From CAVVIG01 sp050249955 (GTDB lineage Bacteria; Acidobacteriota; Vicinamibacteria; Vicinamibacterales; CAVVIG01): a stretch of 64,000 bases of DNA. Every line of letters starts with the position of its first letter. Positions within the stretch are counted from its first letter, which is position 1. Below are positions 8,723-17,268 of this stretch, one piece after another. The translations under genes were made by a program, and so were the position numbers. The notes under the pieces were generated by a model, which made no database searches, was not told the DNA's origin, and was given only the letters and a program-made list of their open reading frames with translations. The stretch is from contig JBFWPN010000003.1 of assembly GCA_050249955.1 (NCBI GenBank), positions 523,709 to 587,708 of the forward strand. Direction: 5' to 3'.

Positions 8723-9473
8723 GCGGCGCGCCCTCGAGGGCACCTGCTGGCGCATCGTCGAGTCACAGAACCGCGTGTCGACGATGAAGCTGGTGGACAC
8801 GCTCGAGGACCAGGCCCTGCTCGAGGAGCTCCTGGAACCGACAAAGCCGCCGGTCCCAGCCGAGTGCCGGCACCTGGACTTCCTGCTCTTCACCCCGTTC
8901 CGGTACGACGCGCCGTACCCGAAGGGGTCGCGGTTCAGGGCGGCCGGGTTCACCCCCGGGGTCTTCTACGGGTCGGAGTCGGCGGACACGGCCGTGGCAG
9001 AGATGACGTTTCACCGGCTGCTCTTCTTCGCGGATGCGCCGGGTGTGCCGTGGCCACGGAACGCGGGTGAGTACACGGTGTTCTCGGTGCCGTTCCGCAC
9101 CGCGGCCACCCTCGACCTGACCGCTCCGCCGCTGGCGAAGGACGCGGCCACCTGGACCCATCCGACCAGCTATGGCCCATGTCAGGCGCTGGCCGGCGCG
9201 GCGAGGGAGGCGGGCATGGAGGTGCTGCGCTACGCCTCGGCCCGGGTGGGGAGCGGCACCGCGGTGAACCTGGCGCTGCTCACCTGCGGGGTGTTCGCCG
9301 CGCGGCGTCCCGCTGCGCGCCAGACCTGGCGCCTGCTGCTCGGGCCGCAGGGTGCGCGGGCGGTCTGCGAGCGTCCACGCCGCCGGCTGCAGTTCGACCG
9401 CGAGGCGTTCGGGGCAGACCCGCGCATCCGCACACTGGACTGGGACCGCGACCGCTGGCCGCGCGGCCGCTGA
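8682..9473 (+). CDS. RES-domain toxin (NAD+ degrading)
   Basis: RES toxins deplete NAD+ and arrest growth when freed from their Xre antitoxin. The 263-residue protein has the family layout: an invariant Arg region (RFRAAGFTPGVFYGSE, about 85-100), the Glu in VAEMTFHR, and a Ser/His-rich C-terminal core. It is longer than typical RES toxins (150-230 residues). No frameshift or stop is seen, so this module looks intact, unlike two of the toxin genes in the integron array. The N-terminal 30 residues overlap the antitoxin gene, and a start slightly downstream is possible. Confidence 0.86.
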   Translation: MSSATWTPAALSRERRALEGTCWRIVESQNRVSTMKLVDTLEDQALLEELLEPTKPPVPAECRHLDFLLFTPFRYDAPYPKGSRFRAAGFTPGVFYGSESADTAVAEMTFHRLLFFADAPGVPWPRNAGEYTVFSVPFRTAATLDLTAPPLAKDAATWTHPTSYGPCQALAGAAREAGMEVLRYASARVGSGTAVNLALLTCGVFAARRPAARQTWRLLLGPQGARAVCERPRRRLQFDREAFGADPRIRTLDWDRDRWPRGR

Positions 9474-9483
9474 CGCCGCCGTC

Positions 9484-10821
9484 CTACTCGTAGCGCAAGG
9501 CGTCGATCGGGTCGAGCCTCGATGCCTTCAGCGCGGGTAGGAGGCCCGCCACCAGCCCCACGGCCATCAGGATCGCGGCGCACGTGCCGACCAGCGGCGC
9601 CGACATCACCAGGTGGATGTCCGAGATGCGGCTCGCGTCGTCCATGAGTTCGGAGAGGAAGGGACGGGGGCTCAGGAGCCAGACCAGGAAGTAGGAGAAG
9701 CCGATGCCGATGGCGCCTCCGGCGAACGTGGTGACCAGCCCCTCGAGCAGGAACTGCAGCAGGATCTGGCGACGGCTCGCGCCGAGCGCCATGCGTACGC
9801 CGATCTCGCGCGTCCGCTCCTGGACGTTGACGAACATGATGTTCATGATGCCGACGCCGCCGATGGCCAGCGTCAGCACGCCGATGAAGGTCAGCACCAG
9901 CTTGAGCCCCGTGATGATGCCACCCACAATCTGCTGCGCCATCGCCGCGCCGAACATGTTGGCGGCACGCTCGTCGGTCGGGTCGTAGCGATAGCGCCCC
10001 GCGATGTACTCACGCACCTGCTTCTCGGCCTTGAAGTACTGCGCCGCTGACACCGACCGCCAGACGACGATGCCGACCTGCTTGGTGTCCATCAACCCAC
10101 TGGCGGTGGTCCACGGAATGAAGATGCAGTACTTGTCCGGCCTGTTGTAGTTGGACATCTGCACCTTGTCCTGCATCACACCGACCACGTCGAACGGCAC
10201 ACCGGCGATGCGAATGGACTCGCCGACCGCCGGGAGGCCGCCGAACAGTTTCCGCTGCACCTCGCTGCCGATGAAGGCCACGCGCCGGTGCAACCGCACA
10301 TCCTCCTCGTCGAGGAACCGGCCGCCTGGCAGTGGACGCTCGCTGCGCATCTCGCCGTAGCTGGCCGCGACCGCGCGGATCATGTGGCTGGACACCTTGT
10401 TCCCGAAGGTGACCGGGAACTCCTTCATGAACTCCGGGCTCGCCGTGGACACGAGCGGCAGGGCCTCGATCGCCTCGACGTCGGCCACCGTGAGGCGCAC
10501 GCGCTTGCCGGCGCGTTCACCTCCGGCCTGCTTGCTCGTCTGTCCCATCATCGTCACGGCCACCCCGTCGCCAAAGGCGCCGGCGAAGCCGGCCTCGATC
10601 GCTGCGCGGAAGCCGTCGCCGTAGGCCAGGAGCACGACCACGGACACGATGCCCCACGAGATGCCGAGCATGGAGAGCGCGGCCCGGAACCAGTGGTGGT
10701 AGAGGCCGGTGACCGCCTGGACCGCCACCTCGCGCAGCATGCCTGGTGAGAGCATGCTGCGCGAGTGCGGATGGGGCCGGGGGGCCGGAATGGGGTCTGC
10801 AGCCGTCCGCGAGACGCTCAT
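9484..10821 (-). CDS. MacB-type ABC transporter permease
   Basis: This 445-residue permease has one N-terminal membrane helix (LSMLGISWGIVSVVVLLAYG, about 50-70). A large periplasmic MacB-PCD domain comes next, then three C-terminal FtsX-type helices with the hallmark NIMFVNVQERTREIGVRMALGA. Such permeases use ATP-driven mechanical work to push substrates across the envelope rather than forming a channel. It is the last gene of a minus-strand operon: adaptor (12136-13338), permease (10824-12119), then this gene, which is separated from its upstream permease by only 2 bases. No ATPase gene belongs to this operon. Confidence 0.85.
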   Translation of the reverse strand: MSVSRTAADPIPAPRPHPHSRSMLSPGMLREVAVQAVTGLYHHWFRAALSMLGISWGIVSVVVLLAYGDGFRAAIEAGFAGAFGDGVAVTMMGQTSKQAGGERAGKRVRLTVADVEAIEALPLVSTASPEFMKEFPVTFGNKVSSHMIRAVAASYGEMRSERPLPGGRFLDEEDVRLHRRVAFIGSEVQRKLFGGLPAVGESIRIAGVPFDVVGVMQDKVQMSNYNRPDKYCIFIPWTTASGLMDTKQVGIVVWRSVSAAQYFKAEKQVREYIAGRYRYDPTDERAANMFGAAMAQQIVGGIITGLKLVLTFIGVLTLAIGGVGIMNIMFVNVQERTREIGVRMALGASRRQILLQFLLEGLVTTFAGGAIGIGFSYFLVWLLSPRPFLSELMDDASRISDIHLVMSAPLVGTCAAILMAVGLVAGLLPALKASRLDPIDALRYE

Positions 10822-10823
10822 GC

Positions 10824-12119
10824 CTACATCTCGAAGCGCAGGGCGTCCACGGGCGGAAGCTCCGCGGCGCGCCGTGCCGGATAGGTGGACGTGGCGATGC
10901 CGATCAGCACCAGCACCACCAGCGAGCCGACCGCCGCCTCCCAGGGGAGGATCATCCCGGCGAAGCGGTTGGGCATGGGTGCGAGGTTGATCAGCTTGCA
11001 GAGGCCGAGCGCCATGCCGAGCCCGGCGCCGCCGCTCAGGATCGTCAGGAAGAACCCTTCCATGAAGAACTGCTGCTGGATGCTGCGCGTGGTCGCCCCG
11101 AGCGCCTTGCGGACGCCGATCTCGCGGGTGCGCTCCTTCACGGCAATCAGCATGATGTTCATCACGCCGATGCCGCCCAGGGCCAGCGTGACGATGCCGA
11201 CGATCGAAAAGAAGTCGCGCATGCGGTCGATCATGCGGCCGAACATCAGCGTCTCGAGCGAGGTGTCCCACATGGTCACCGCCTGGGTGTCCTGGGGGTC
11301 GAAGCCGTGGCGGCGCGCCAGCACGGCCCGCACGTTGGTCTCGAGCGGCCAGCGGATGTCCTCGATGCGACCAGTGCGCTCGTTCAGCACGCGTGGCAGG
11401 TCGGCCACCACGAACGGCTTCGGCGCGACGACGATGTCGGAGAGGGTGCCTGGAGGGGCGTCCTTCCGCGGCATGTCCTGCAGCATGGCCGCGAACGGCA
11501 CGAAGATCTTCCCGTTGTCCGGTCCGTTGTAGTTGGAGTCCTGATCCTTCTTCCGGATCTTGCCGACCACGGTGTACGGGATGCCCTCGAGCATGAGCGT
11601 CTCGCCGAGGATGTTCCGCTTGCCGAACAGCTGGTCGGCCATGTCGTGCCCGACGATGGCAACGCGGGAGACCTGCTGCTCGTCGGTCCAGGTGAAGTGA
11701 CGGCCGTACTCGAGTTCGATGGTGCGGATCTTCTGGTAGGGCGGCTCGACGCCGGTGACACGGGCTGACGCGGCGTTGTAGAGGCTCTTGGCGCGGGCGC
11801 CACCCCGTTCGAGCTCAGGGCTGACCACCGCCACCATGGAGGCCTCTTCCGCGATCGCCCGTGCGTCGTCGACGGTGAGGAACACCTGCGAGCCTGCCCG
11901 CTCGCCGCCAGCCTGCAGGCTGGTCCGTCCGCCCCAGACGATGCCGATGTTCTGGCCGAGTTCGCGCAGCACCTGATCGTTGCCGCGCCTGAAGCCCTCG
12001 CCGGTGGCCGAGAGGATGACCACCGAGATCATGCCCCACAGGATGCCGAACATCGTGAGGAAGCTGCGCAGGCGGTTGGCGCGCAGGTTGTCGATGGACT
12101 GGACGAACGTCTCGCGCAT
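10824..12119 (-). CDS. MacB-type ABC transporter permease
   Basis: This 431-residue permease is paralogous to its downstream neighbour: N-terminal helix (LTMFGILWGMISVVILSAT), periplasmic MacB-PCD domain, and FtsX domain with NIMLIAVKERTREIGVRKALGA. Two different permeases side by side suggest a heterodimeric complex that pairs with the adaptor encoded just upstream on the same strand. The energising ATPase is not adjacent; the LolD/MacB-type ATPase at 36694-37380 is the nearest candidate in the window. Confidence 0.85.
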   Translation of the reverse strand: MRETFVQSIDNLRANRLRSFLTMFGILWGMISVVILSATGEGFRRGNDQVLRELGQNIGIVWGGRTSLQAGGERAGSQVFLTVDDARAIAEEASMVAVVSPELERGGARAKSLYNAASARVTGVEPPYQKIRTIELEYGRHFTWTDEQQVSRVAIVGHDMADQLFGKRNILGETLMLEGIPYTVVGKIRKKDQDSNYNGPDNGKIFVPFAAMLQDMPRKDAPPGTLSDIVVAPKPFVVADLPRVLNERTGRIEDIRWPLETNVRAVLARRHGFDPQDTQAVTMWDTSLETLMFGRMIDRMRDFFSIVGIVTLALGGIGVMNIMLIAVKERTREIGVRKALGATTRSIQQQFFMEGFFLTILSGGAGLGMALGLCKLINLAPMPNRFAGMILPWEAAVGSLVVLVLIGIATSTYPARRAAELPPVDALRFEM

Positions 12120-12135
12120 CGGCGTGGTCCGGGGA

Positions 12136-13338
12136 CTACGAGGGCAGCACGATCCGGTCGCTTTCCTTCACGCCCTCGAGCACCTGGATGCGCGTGCCGT
12201 TGCCGATGCCGAGCTTCACCGGGATGCGGCGGCGGCCGGTCCTGGCCGAGGGATCGAGCAGGTCGACAAAGGCGTTCTTCTGGGCGTCGTAGATGATCGC
12301 GGCCTCGGAGACGAGCAGCGAGCCGGGGTGCTCGTCCAGCACGATCTCGGCGTTGGCCGTCATGTTGGCCTTGAGTTCCTTGCCCGGGTTGTCAATCGAG
12401 ACGCGCACCTCGAAGTTCGTGACGTTGTCCTTCTCCACGCCCATCGGGGAGATCTGGGTGACGCGCCCCTCGAAGATCTTGTCGCGGAACGTCTCGACCC
12501 GGATGCGCGCGGGCTGCCCGAGCTGCACGCGGCCGATGTCGGCTTCATCCACCTTGCCGCGGACGAACACCTGGTCGATGTCGCCCAGGGTCATGACGAG
12601 TGAAGCGTTCGCGCCCAGGTTGAGGATGGAGGAGACCGGGCTGCCGATCTCCACGTCACGCGTGAGGACGGTGGCCCTGATCGGCGCGCGGATGGTGGCG
12701 TTGGCGAGGTCCTCGGCGGCCCGGTCGGCGGCGGCCTTGGCTTGGGCCACCTGCGCACGGGCCTCGGAGACGCGCGCCTGGCTGACGAAGAGCTGTGACT
12801 GCGCGGCACGGCGTCGGTTCTCGGCCACTTCCACGGCGCTCTGCGCGTCGTCCAGCGCCGACTGCGAGACCAGGTGCTGATCGAACAGCGACTTCGCGCG
12901 CTCGTAGGCGCGGCGGGCGAACGCCACGTCGGGCCCTTCGGCCTCGACGGTGTTCTTCTTCAGTTGCGCCTCGGCCCCTTCGAGGGCGGCCCGGGCCGCC
13001 AGCAGGTTGGCCTCGGCACCGCGCACCTGGGCGAGCAGTTGATCCTTGTCCAGCTCGGCCAGGATGTCGCCTTCGCTCACGACGCTGTCGACGTTCACGC
13101 TGAGCGCCTTGATGATCCCGTTCGCCTTCGACTTGATCTCGATCTTCGTGATCGGCTCGACCTTGCCGGTCGCGACCACCGAACGGACCATCGTGCCCCG
13201 CTCGACGGTGACGACCTTCGAGTCGTCGATGTCCACGGAGGCGCCCTTCAGGGTGACGTAGCCTGCGGCGCCGATACCCACGACGGCGAGCACGCCGAGC
13301 GCCAGATACAGACGGGTGCGGGGAGGTGTGGCCGGCAT
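12136..13338 (-). CDS. Periplasmic adaptor (HlyD/MacA-like membrane fusion protein)
   Basis: This 400-residue adaptor links an inner-membrane transporter to an outer-membrane channel. It has one N-terminal membrane anchor (LYLALGVLAVVGIGAAGYVTL). A lipoyl-like half follows (VEPITKIEIKSKANGIIKAL), then a long alpha-helical hairpin rich in Ala and Glu (about 105-210). The second lipoyl half is next (ATIRAPIRATVLTRDVEIGS), with beta-barrel and membrane-proximal domains at the end. The ATG at 13338 puts the anchor near the N-terminus; an in-frame start 13 codons upstream is possible. It heads the operon with the two permeases. Confidence 0.87.
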   Translation of the reverse strand: MPATPPRTRLYLALGVLAVVGIGAAGYVTLKGASVDIDDSKVVTVERGTMVRSVVATGKVEPITKIEIKSKANGIIKALSVNVDSVVSEGDILAELDKDQLLAQVRGAEANLLAARAALEGAEAQLKKNTVEAEGPDVAFARRAYERAKSLFDQHLVSQSALDDAQSAVEVAENRRRAAQSQLFVSQARVSEARAQVAQAKAAADRAAEDLANATIRAPIRATVLTRDVEIGSPVSSILNLGANASLVMTLGDIDQVFVRGKVDEADIGRVQLGQPARIRVETFRDKIFEGRVTQISPMGVEKDNVTNFEVRVSIDNPGKELKANMTANAEIVLDEHPGSLLVSEAAIIYDAQKNAFVDLLDPSARTGRRRIPVKLGIGNGTRIQVLEGVKESDRIVLPS

Positions 13339-13401
13339 ACCTGCATTTACGGAGGCGGCCCGGCCGAAGTTCACCACCTGCGCGGTAATATCAAGGCACC
13401 G

Positions 13402-13695
13402 ATGTGGATCCTGCAGGCCTTCGGCGCCGAGACCGAGCCCCTGACGTTCCGACTCTCCCCCGGCTCCATCAAGACCATCGGCCGCTCAGCTGGCGCGGAG
13501 CTGATCCTCGACGCCGCGCTCGTCTCGCGCATCCATTGCCGGCTCGAGGCCAACGACGAAACCCTCGAGGTGGTCGACCTCGAAAGCACGAACGGGGTCT
13601 ACGTCAATGGCGAGCGGGTGAATCGCGCCCACCTCATTCCGGGCGATCGCCTCAAGGTGGGAAGGGTCGAGCTGCAGGTGGGACGCACGGAGTGA
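13402..13695 (+). CDS. Small stand-alone FHA-domain protein
   Basis: This 97-residue protein is little more than a forkhead-associated domain, which binds phosphothreonine peptides. The conserved signature is visible: GSIKTIGRSAGAELILDAALVSRIHC (split here for length) followed by DLESTNGVYVNGERV. It is transcribed divergently from the adaptor operon. The nearby pseudokinase (14825-15661) and receiver protein suggest local signalling, but an interaction is not shown. Confidence 0.88.
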   Translation: MWILQAFGAETEPLTFRLSPGSIKTIGRSAGAELILDAALVSRIHCRLEANDETLEVVDLESTNGVYVNGERVNRAHLIPGDRLKVGRVELQVGRTE

Positions 13696-13696
13696 G

Positions 13697-13801
13697 ACAC
13701 ATTGCGGATTGCGGACTGCCAATTGCTGATTGGAAACCTCAGGTCCCCACCCTAGCGATTCGCAATTCGCAATTAGCGGTTCGCAATTAGCGATTCGCGA
13801 T
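13697..13801. terminator. AT-rich imperfect inverted repeat between convergent genes
   Basis: The gap between the FHA gene and the convergent metallo-beta-lactamase gene holds units such as attgcggattgcggactgc on the left. On the right it holds near-reverse complements such as gcgattcgcaattcgcaat. About 15 of 19 positions pair, so the transcript could fold into a long stem from either direction. It probably serves as a bidirectional terminator, and it belongs to the same quasi-repeat family seen elsewhere in the window. Confidence 0.45.
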
Positions 13802-13802
13802 T

Positions 13803-14453
13803 CTAGAGGTTCTGCAAGAACGGATTGGTCTTCCGTTCGCGCCCGATCGTCGTGTCGGGTCCATGGCCCGGGTACACGCGGGCCTCGTCGCCGAACGGGA
13901 ACAGCACCGAGCGGATCGACCCGATGAGCGTGGCGTAGTCGCCACCCGGAAGGTCGGTGCGGCCGATCGAGCCGGCGAACAGCGTGTCGCCAACGAACAG
14001 GTCGAGCCCGCGTTCACCCGTGCGCGCCACCTCGAGGCAGACGCCTCCCGGGCAGTGGCCGGGCGTGTGATGCGGTCGGGCCTCGAAGTCGCCGAACGTG
14101 ATCGCATCACCGGCCGTGTAGAACCGGTCGATGGGTGGCGGGGGCCCGTCCATGGCAAGCCCGAAGTACGCCGCCTGCTCGGCCGCGCGCTCGTAGAGGA
14201 AGAGGTCGTCGTGGTGGAGGTGTACCGGCACGTCGAGCGCCCGCTTCGCGGGCCCCACGCCGGTCACGTGGTCGACATGCGCGTGCGTCAGCAGGATGTG
14301 GAGAATGCGCAGGTCCTCCTGCTCGACGAACTCCAGCAGGCCGTCCACCTCGTCACCTGGGTCGATCAGCACGCCCTGCCGTGTCCTCGGACACGCCACG
14401 ACGAAGCCGTTCTTGTGGAACGGGGCGACCGCCTGCGACTCGATTATGATCAC
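13803..14453 (-). CDS. Metallo-beta-lactamase-fold hydrolase (glyoxalase II-like)
   Basis: This 216-residue dinuclear-metal hydrolase has motifs THAHVDH (about 56-62), TPGH (about 129-132) and GDTLFAGSIGRTDLPGGD, which are typical of the hydroxyacylglutathione hydrolase-like group. The final metal histidine is in VYPGHG. The substrate is likely a thioester such as S-lactoyl-glutathione or a related metabolite, but this is inferred from the group. The GTG start at 14453 is only 3 bases from the GTG of the divergently transcribed receiver gene, so both promoters must lie inside the other coding region or the true start is internal. Confidence 0.85.
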   Translation of the reverse strand: MIIIESQAVAPFHKNGFVVACPRTRQGVLIDPGDEVDGLLEFVEQEDLRILHILLTHAHVDHVTGVGPAKRALDVPVHLHHDDLFLYERAAEQAAYFGLAMDGPPPPIDRFYTAGDAITFGDFEARPHHTPGHCPGGVCLEVARTGERGLDLFVGDTLFAGSIGRTDLPGGDYATLIGSIRSVLFPFGDEARVYPGHGPDTTIGRERKTNPFLQNL

Positions 14454-14456
14454 GTC

Positions 14457-14828
14457 GTGATTCTAGCAATCCTCGACGACCTGATGTTCACGTCGAAGAT
14501 CCGCTCGGCGGCCGCGCACACCGGCGCCACGGTGGCGTTCGTGCGCTCGGCGCAGGGGGCGCTGGACCAGATGCGCGCACAGACGCCGGCGCTGGTCATC
14601 CTCGACCTGAACAATCCGCGCACCAATCCGCTCGGCATCGTGGCGGCGATGAAGGCCGACCCCACGCTCGCGTCAGTGCCCACGATGGGTTACGTCTCAC
14701 ACGTCGATACCGCCACGATTGCCGCGGCACGCGACGCGGGCGTGTCGGACGTGATGGCGCGATCGGGATTTGCGGCGGCGCTGCCCGGCCTGCTCGCCGC
14801 GCACGCACCGTCCGAGCCGCCAGCCTAG
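14457..14828 (+). CDS. Single-domain response-regulator-like receiver protein
   Basis: This 123-residue protein folds as a CheY-like receiver, with conserved elements LAILDDLMFTSKIRSAA at the start, LVILDLNNPRTNPLGI around the phosphoacceptor (D in ILDLN) and VPTMGYVSH at the switch strand. The usual second acidic pocket residue and the C-terminal Lys are weakly conserved; where KP is expected there is MARSGF. Phosphorylation is therefore uncertain. It starts with GTG next to the divergent hydrolase gene, and its stop shares a CTAG with the convergent pseudokinase gene. Confidence 0.65.
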   Translation: MILAILDDLMFTSKIRSAAAHTGATVAFVRSAQGALDQMRAQTPALVILDLNNPRTNPLGIVAAMKADPTLASVPTMGYVSHVDTATIAAARDAGVSDVMARSGFAAALPGLLAAHAPSEPPA

Positions 14829-15661
14829 GCCAGGGCCACCCAGGCGATCGCCGCGATCGCCGCCAGCGCGAGGGCCACCCAGAGGCCAGGCCGCACCTTC
14901 GCTTCGGCCGTCAGCAGGGGTTCGGTGGCAGCGGGCATGGGGACAGTCGGCGCGGGGACCGCAGTCAGGCGCAGCATCGCATCCCTCAGGGCAGCCGACG
15001 CAAGCGCCATCGACGGGAACACTTCCGTCCCTGTCTCGGCGAGCAGCCGCTTGAGGATCGGGCGCACCGCCTCCGGCAGGTGGTCGTTGCGGAGTTCGGC
15101 CGGCCAGCCACGCCGGATCGGGCGGCCCACCAGCATCTCGAAGACCACCTCGCCGAGCCCCACATAGTCGTCGCAGCGCTCGCTCTCGGCCGCCGAGGTC
15201 CAGGCCAGCATGCCCACGTCCAGGATCTTCACCGCCCCTTTCATCGTCACCAGGATGCGGCGGGAAGACAGTGCTCCGTGTTCGAGCCCCTCGGCGTGCG
15301 CCGCGGCCAGGCCGTCGGCAATCTGCACGGCGAGATCCAAGGCGCGCTTCGGGTTGAGCGGAGTGCCGTGCACCAACTCCGACAGGCGTTCGCCCGAGAC
15401 GAACTCCGAGGCCAGGAAGGTGACGCCGTGGTCCTGGCCGTCTTCGTAGAGCGCCGGCAGGACCGGATGTGACGCGGCCGTGGCGCGGTCGACGTCCTTC
15501 AGCAGGGCCGTCAGGCGCGTGGCATCGGCAACGAGATCGGGTGCAAGAATGCGCAGCGCCACGGTGCGGCCCCGTTCGAGGTCGCGGGCGCGATGCAGCG
15601 CGCCCAGCGTACCGGTCCCGATCGGCTCCAGCAGCTGGTACCGGCCGACCGTCTCGGACAC
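14825..15661 (-). CDS. Membrane-anchored serine/threonine pseudokinase
   Basis: The 278-residue protein has the Hanks-type kinase fold: glycine loop LLEPIGTGTLGALHRARD at 10-27, a C-lobe and a C-terminal membrane helix (WVALALAAIAAIAWVALA). The catalytic residues are missing. The VAIK lysine is R37 (VALRIL), the HRD segment reads HGALSSRRILV with no Asp or Asn, and DFG is DVG at 148-150, which keeps only the Asp. It is therefore probably a catalytically dead sensor or scaffold. It is encoded next to FHA and receiver proteins. The GTG at 15661 was chosen because the kinase fold begins directly after it. Confidence 0.75.
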   Translation of the reverse strand: MSETVGRYQLLEPIGTGTLGALHRARDLERGRTVALRILAPDLVADATRLTALLKDVDRATAASHPVLPALYEDGQDHGVTFLASEFVSGERLSELVHGTPLNPKRALDLAVQIADGLAAAHAEGLEHGALSSRRILVTMKGAVKILDVGMLAWTSAAESERCDDYVGLGEVVFEMLVGRPIRRGWPAELRNDHLPEAVRPILKRLLAETGTEVFPSMALASAALRDAMLRLTAVPAPTVPMPAATEPLLTAEAKVRPGLWVALALAAIAAIAWVALA

Positions 15662-15676
15662 ACCGTTGCCCGGAAC

Positions 15677-15682
15677 TATACT
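15677..15682 (+). promoter_or_regulatory. -10 hexamer TATACT before MFS gene
   Basis: TATACT ends 12 bases before the GTG of the MFS gene and sits in the 33-bp gap between the divergent pseudokinase and MFS starts. Confidence 0.4.
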
Positions 15683-15694
15683 GGGCTCTCCTAC

Positions 15695-16999
15695 GTGAGC
15701 AGTCAAACCGCGATCCTCCGCACCAATCGTAATTTTCGGCTGCTGTTCTTCGGACAAACAGTCTCCCAGCTCGGTGACTGGTTCAATTCGGTGGCGGTGT
15801 TCGCACTGCTGCTGGACCTGACCGGCTCGGCCACGGCGGTGGCCTGGATGATGATCGTCCAGTTCCTCCCGATGGCGATCGTCGGGCCGATCGCCGGCGT
15901 GGTGGTCGACCGGGTCGACCGTCGGCGGCTGATGATCGGGACCGATCTCGTCCGGGGCGTCCTGGTGCTCGGGCTCCTGCTGGTGCGGACGCGCGAGCAG
16001 GTCTGGCTTGCCTACGTCGTGATGGCCCTGACCGTGACCGGGACCGCCTTCTTCGAGCCGGCCCGGACGGCGACCATCCCGAACGTCACCAGCAAGGACG
16101 AACTGATGCCGGCCAACGCGCTGGCCAGCGCCACGTGGGCGGCCATGCTGGCCATTGGCGCGTCGATCGGCGGGCTGGTAACCGCGATCGCCGGCCGCGA
16201 GATCGCCTTCGTGATCAACGGGGCCTCCTTCTTCACCTCGGCCTGGTTCATCAGCCGGACGACCTACGACTCGACGCCCACGCCAAAGGCACCGCTGCAG
16301 GGGTGGTATGCCCTCTCCGGCCTCCCCGACATGCTCGAGGGGTTCGACTACGTCCGGCGACGCGCGCACATCTCGGCCATCATGTTCGTGAAGGCAGGCT
16401 GGGGGCTGGCGGGCGGCGTGCTGCTGCTGCTGACCGTCTTCGGCCAGCGTGTGTTCCCGATCGCCGGCAGCACGGCGGCCGGTATCGGCGTGCTCTACGG
16501 CGCGCGCGGCATCGGCGCCGGCCTGGGCCCCATGGCGCTGCGGTGGCTGCTCGGGCAGACGCCGACCACCATGCGCCGGTCCATTGGACCGGCGTACTTC
16601 ATGGTCGGCGGGTTCTACATCGCGCTCGCCGCCGCGCAGGGACTTCCGCTGGCAGCCGTCTGCGTACTGCTGGCCCACTTCGGTGGATCGATCCTGTGGG
16701 TCTTCAGCACCGTGCTGCTGCAGATGGAGGTGCCCGACGAGTTCCGCGGCCGCGTGTTCGCCGCCGAACTCGCGCTGGTCACGCTCACGTCCTCGATTTC
16801 GAGCTACGCGACCGGGTACGCGCTCGACGACCTCGGCTGGTCACCGCGCACGCTGGCCTTCTGGCTGGGATCCGGCTTTGCCGTGCCGGGCGGGCTCTGG
16901 CTGGTGATGAACGCACGCTGGAAGGCCGCGGAGCGGCTGGAGACGCCGAGCACCACCCAGTCGGGCGAGGAAGAAATGCTGGAGGGACGGATCGGGTAA
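15695..16999 (+). CDS. MFS transporter (enterobactin exporter EntS-like group)
   Basis: This 434-residue transporter has about 11-12 predicted membrane helices. The MFS-3 hallmarks are visible: FRLLFFGQTVSQLGDWFNSVA at the start of helix 1 and VVVDRVDRRRLMIGTDLVRG in the loop between helices 2 and 3. The group exports siderophores or drugs, but the substrate cannot be assigned here. It ends with a hydrophilic tail. It starts with GTG and overlaps the stop of the next minus-strand gene end to end (16999/17000). Confidence 0.83.
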   Translation: MSSQTAILRTNRNFRLLFFGQTVSQLGDWFNSVAVFALLLDLTGSATAVAWMMIVQFLPMAIVGPIAGVVVDRVDRRRLMIGTDLVRGVLVLGLLLVRTREQVWLAYVVMALTVTGTAFFEPARTATIPNVTSKDELMPANALASATWAAMLAIGASIGGLVTAIAGREIAFVINGASFFTSAWFISRTTYDSTPTPKAPLQGWYALSGLPDMLEGFDYVRRRAHISAIMFVKAGWGLAGGVLLLLTVFGQRVFPIAGSTAAGIGVLYGARGIGAGLGPMALRWLLGQTPTTMRRSIGPAYFMVGGFYIALAAAQGLPLAAVCVLLAHFGGSILWVFSTVLLQMEVPDEFRGRVFAAELALVTLTSSISSYATGYALDDLGWSPRTLAFWLGSGFAVPGGLWLVMNARWKAAERLETPSTTQSGEEEMLEGRIG

Positions 17000-17260
17000 T
17001 CAACCAGCCTTGTTCTTGATTTCCCCCATGGCGCTCTGCACCAGTTCCTTCGCGTCGCTCAACTGCTCGAGAACGAGGGCGATGTCCATCTTCGGCCGTC
17101 CTGGGAACCGCTCGCTCCGGCAGTAGACGCCGTGCTGGCCCACCAGGGCCAGCGAATCAGTGAGCAGGTCGAGCGCCACGGCAAGCCGGCCGCGGGCCGG
17201 TCCCATCATCGTCTCGTGGTGCTCGAGCGCGTCCTGGTGCTTCTGGAAGGGCGACGACAT
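17000..17260 (-). CDS. Small helical protein of unknown function
   Basis: This 86-residue product is predicted to be mostly helical, with a heptad-like HHETMMGPARGRLAVALDLL stretch and an amphipathic C-terminus ending in Lys-rich residues. There are no membrane segments and only one cysteine. I do not recognise the family. It lies 8 bases downstream of the SDR gene on the same strand, so the two are likely co-transcribed. Confidence 0.6.
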   Translation of the reverse strand: MSSPFQKHQDALEHHETMMGPARGRLAVALDLLTDSLALVGQHGVYCRSERFPGRPKMDIALVLEQLSDAKELVQSAMGEIKNKAG

Positions 17261-17268
17261 CCGCGGGC

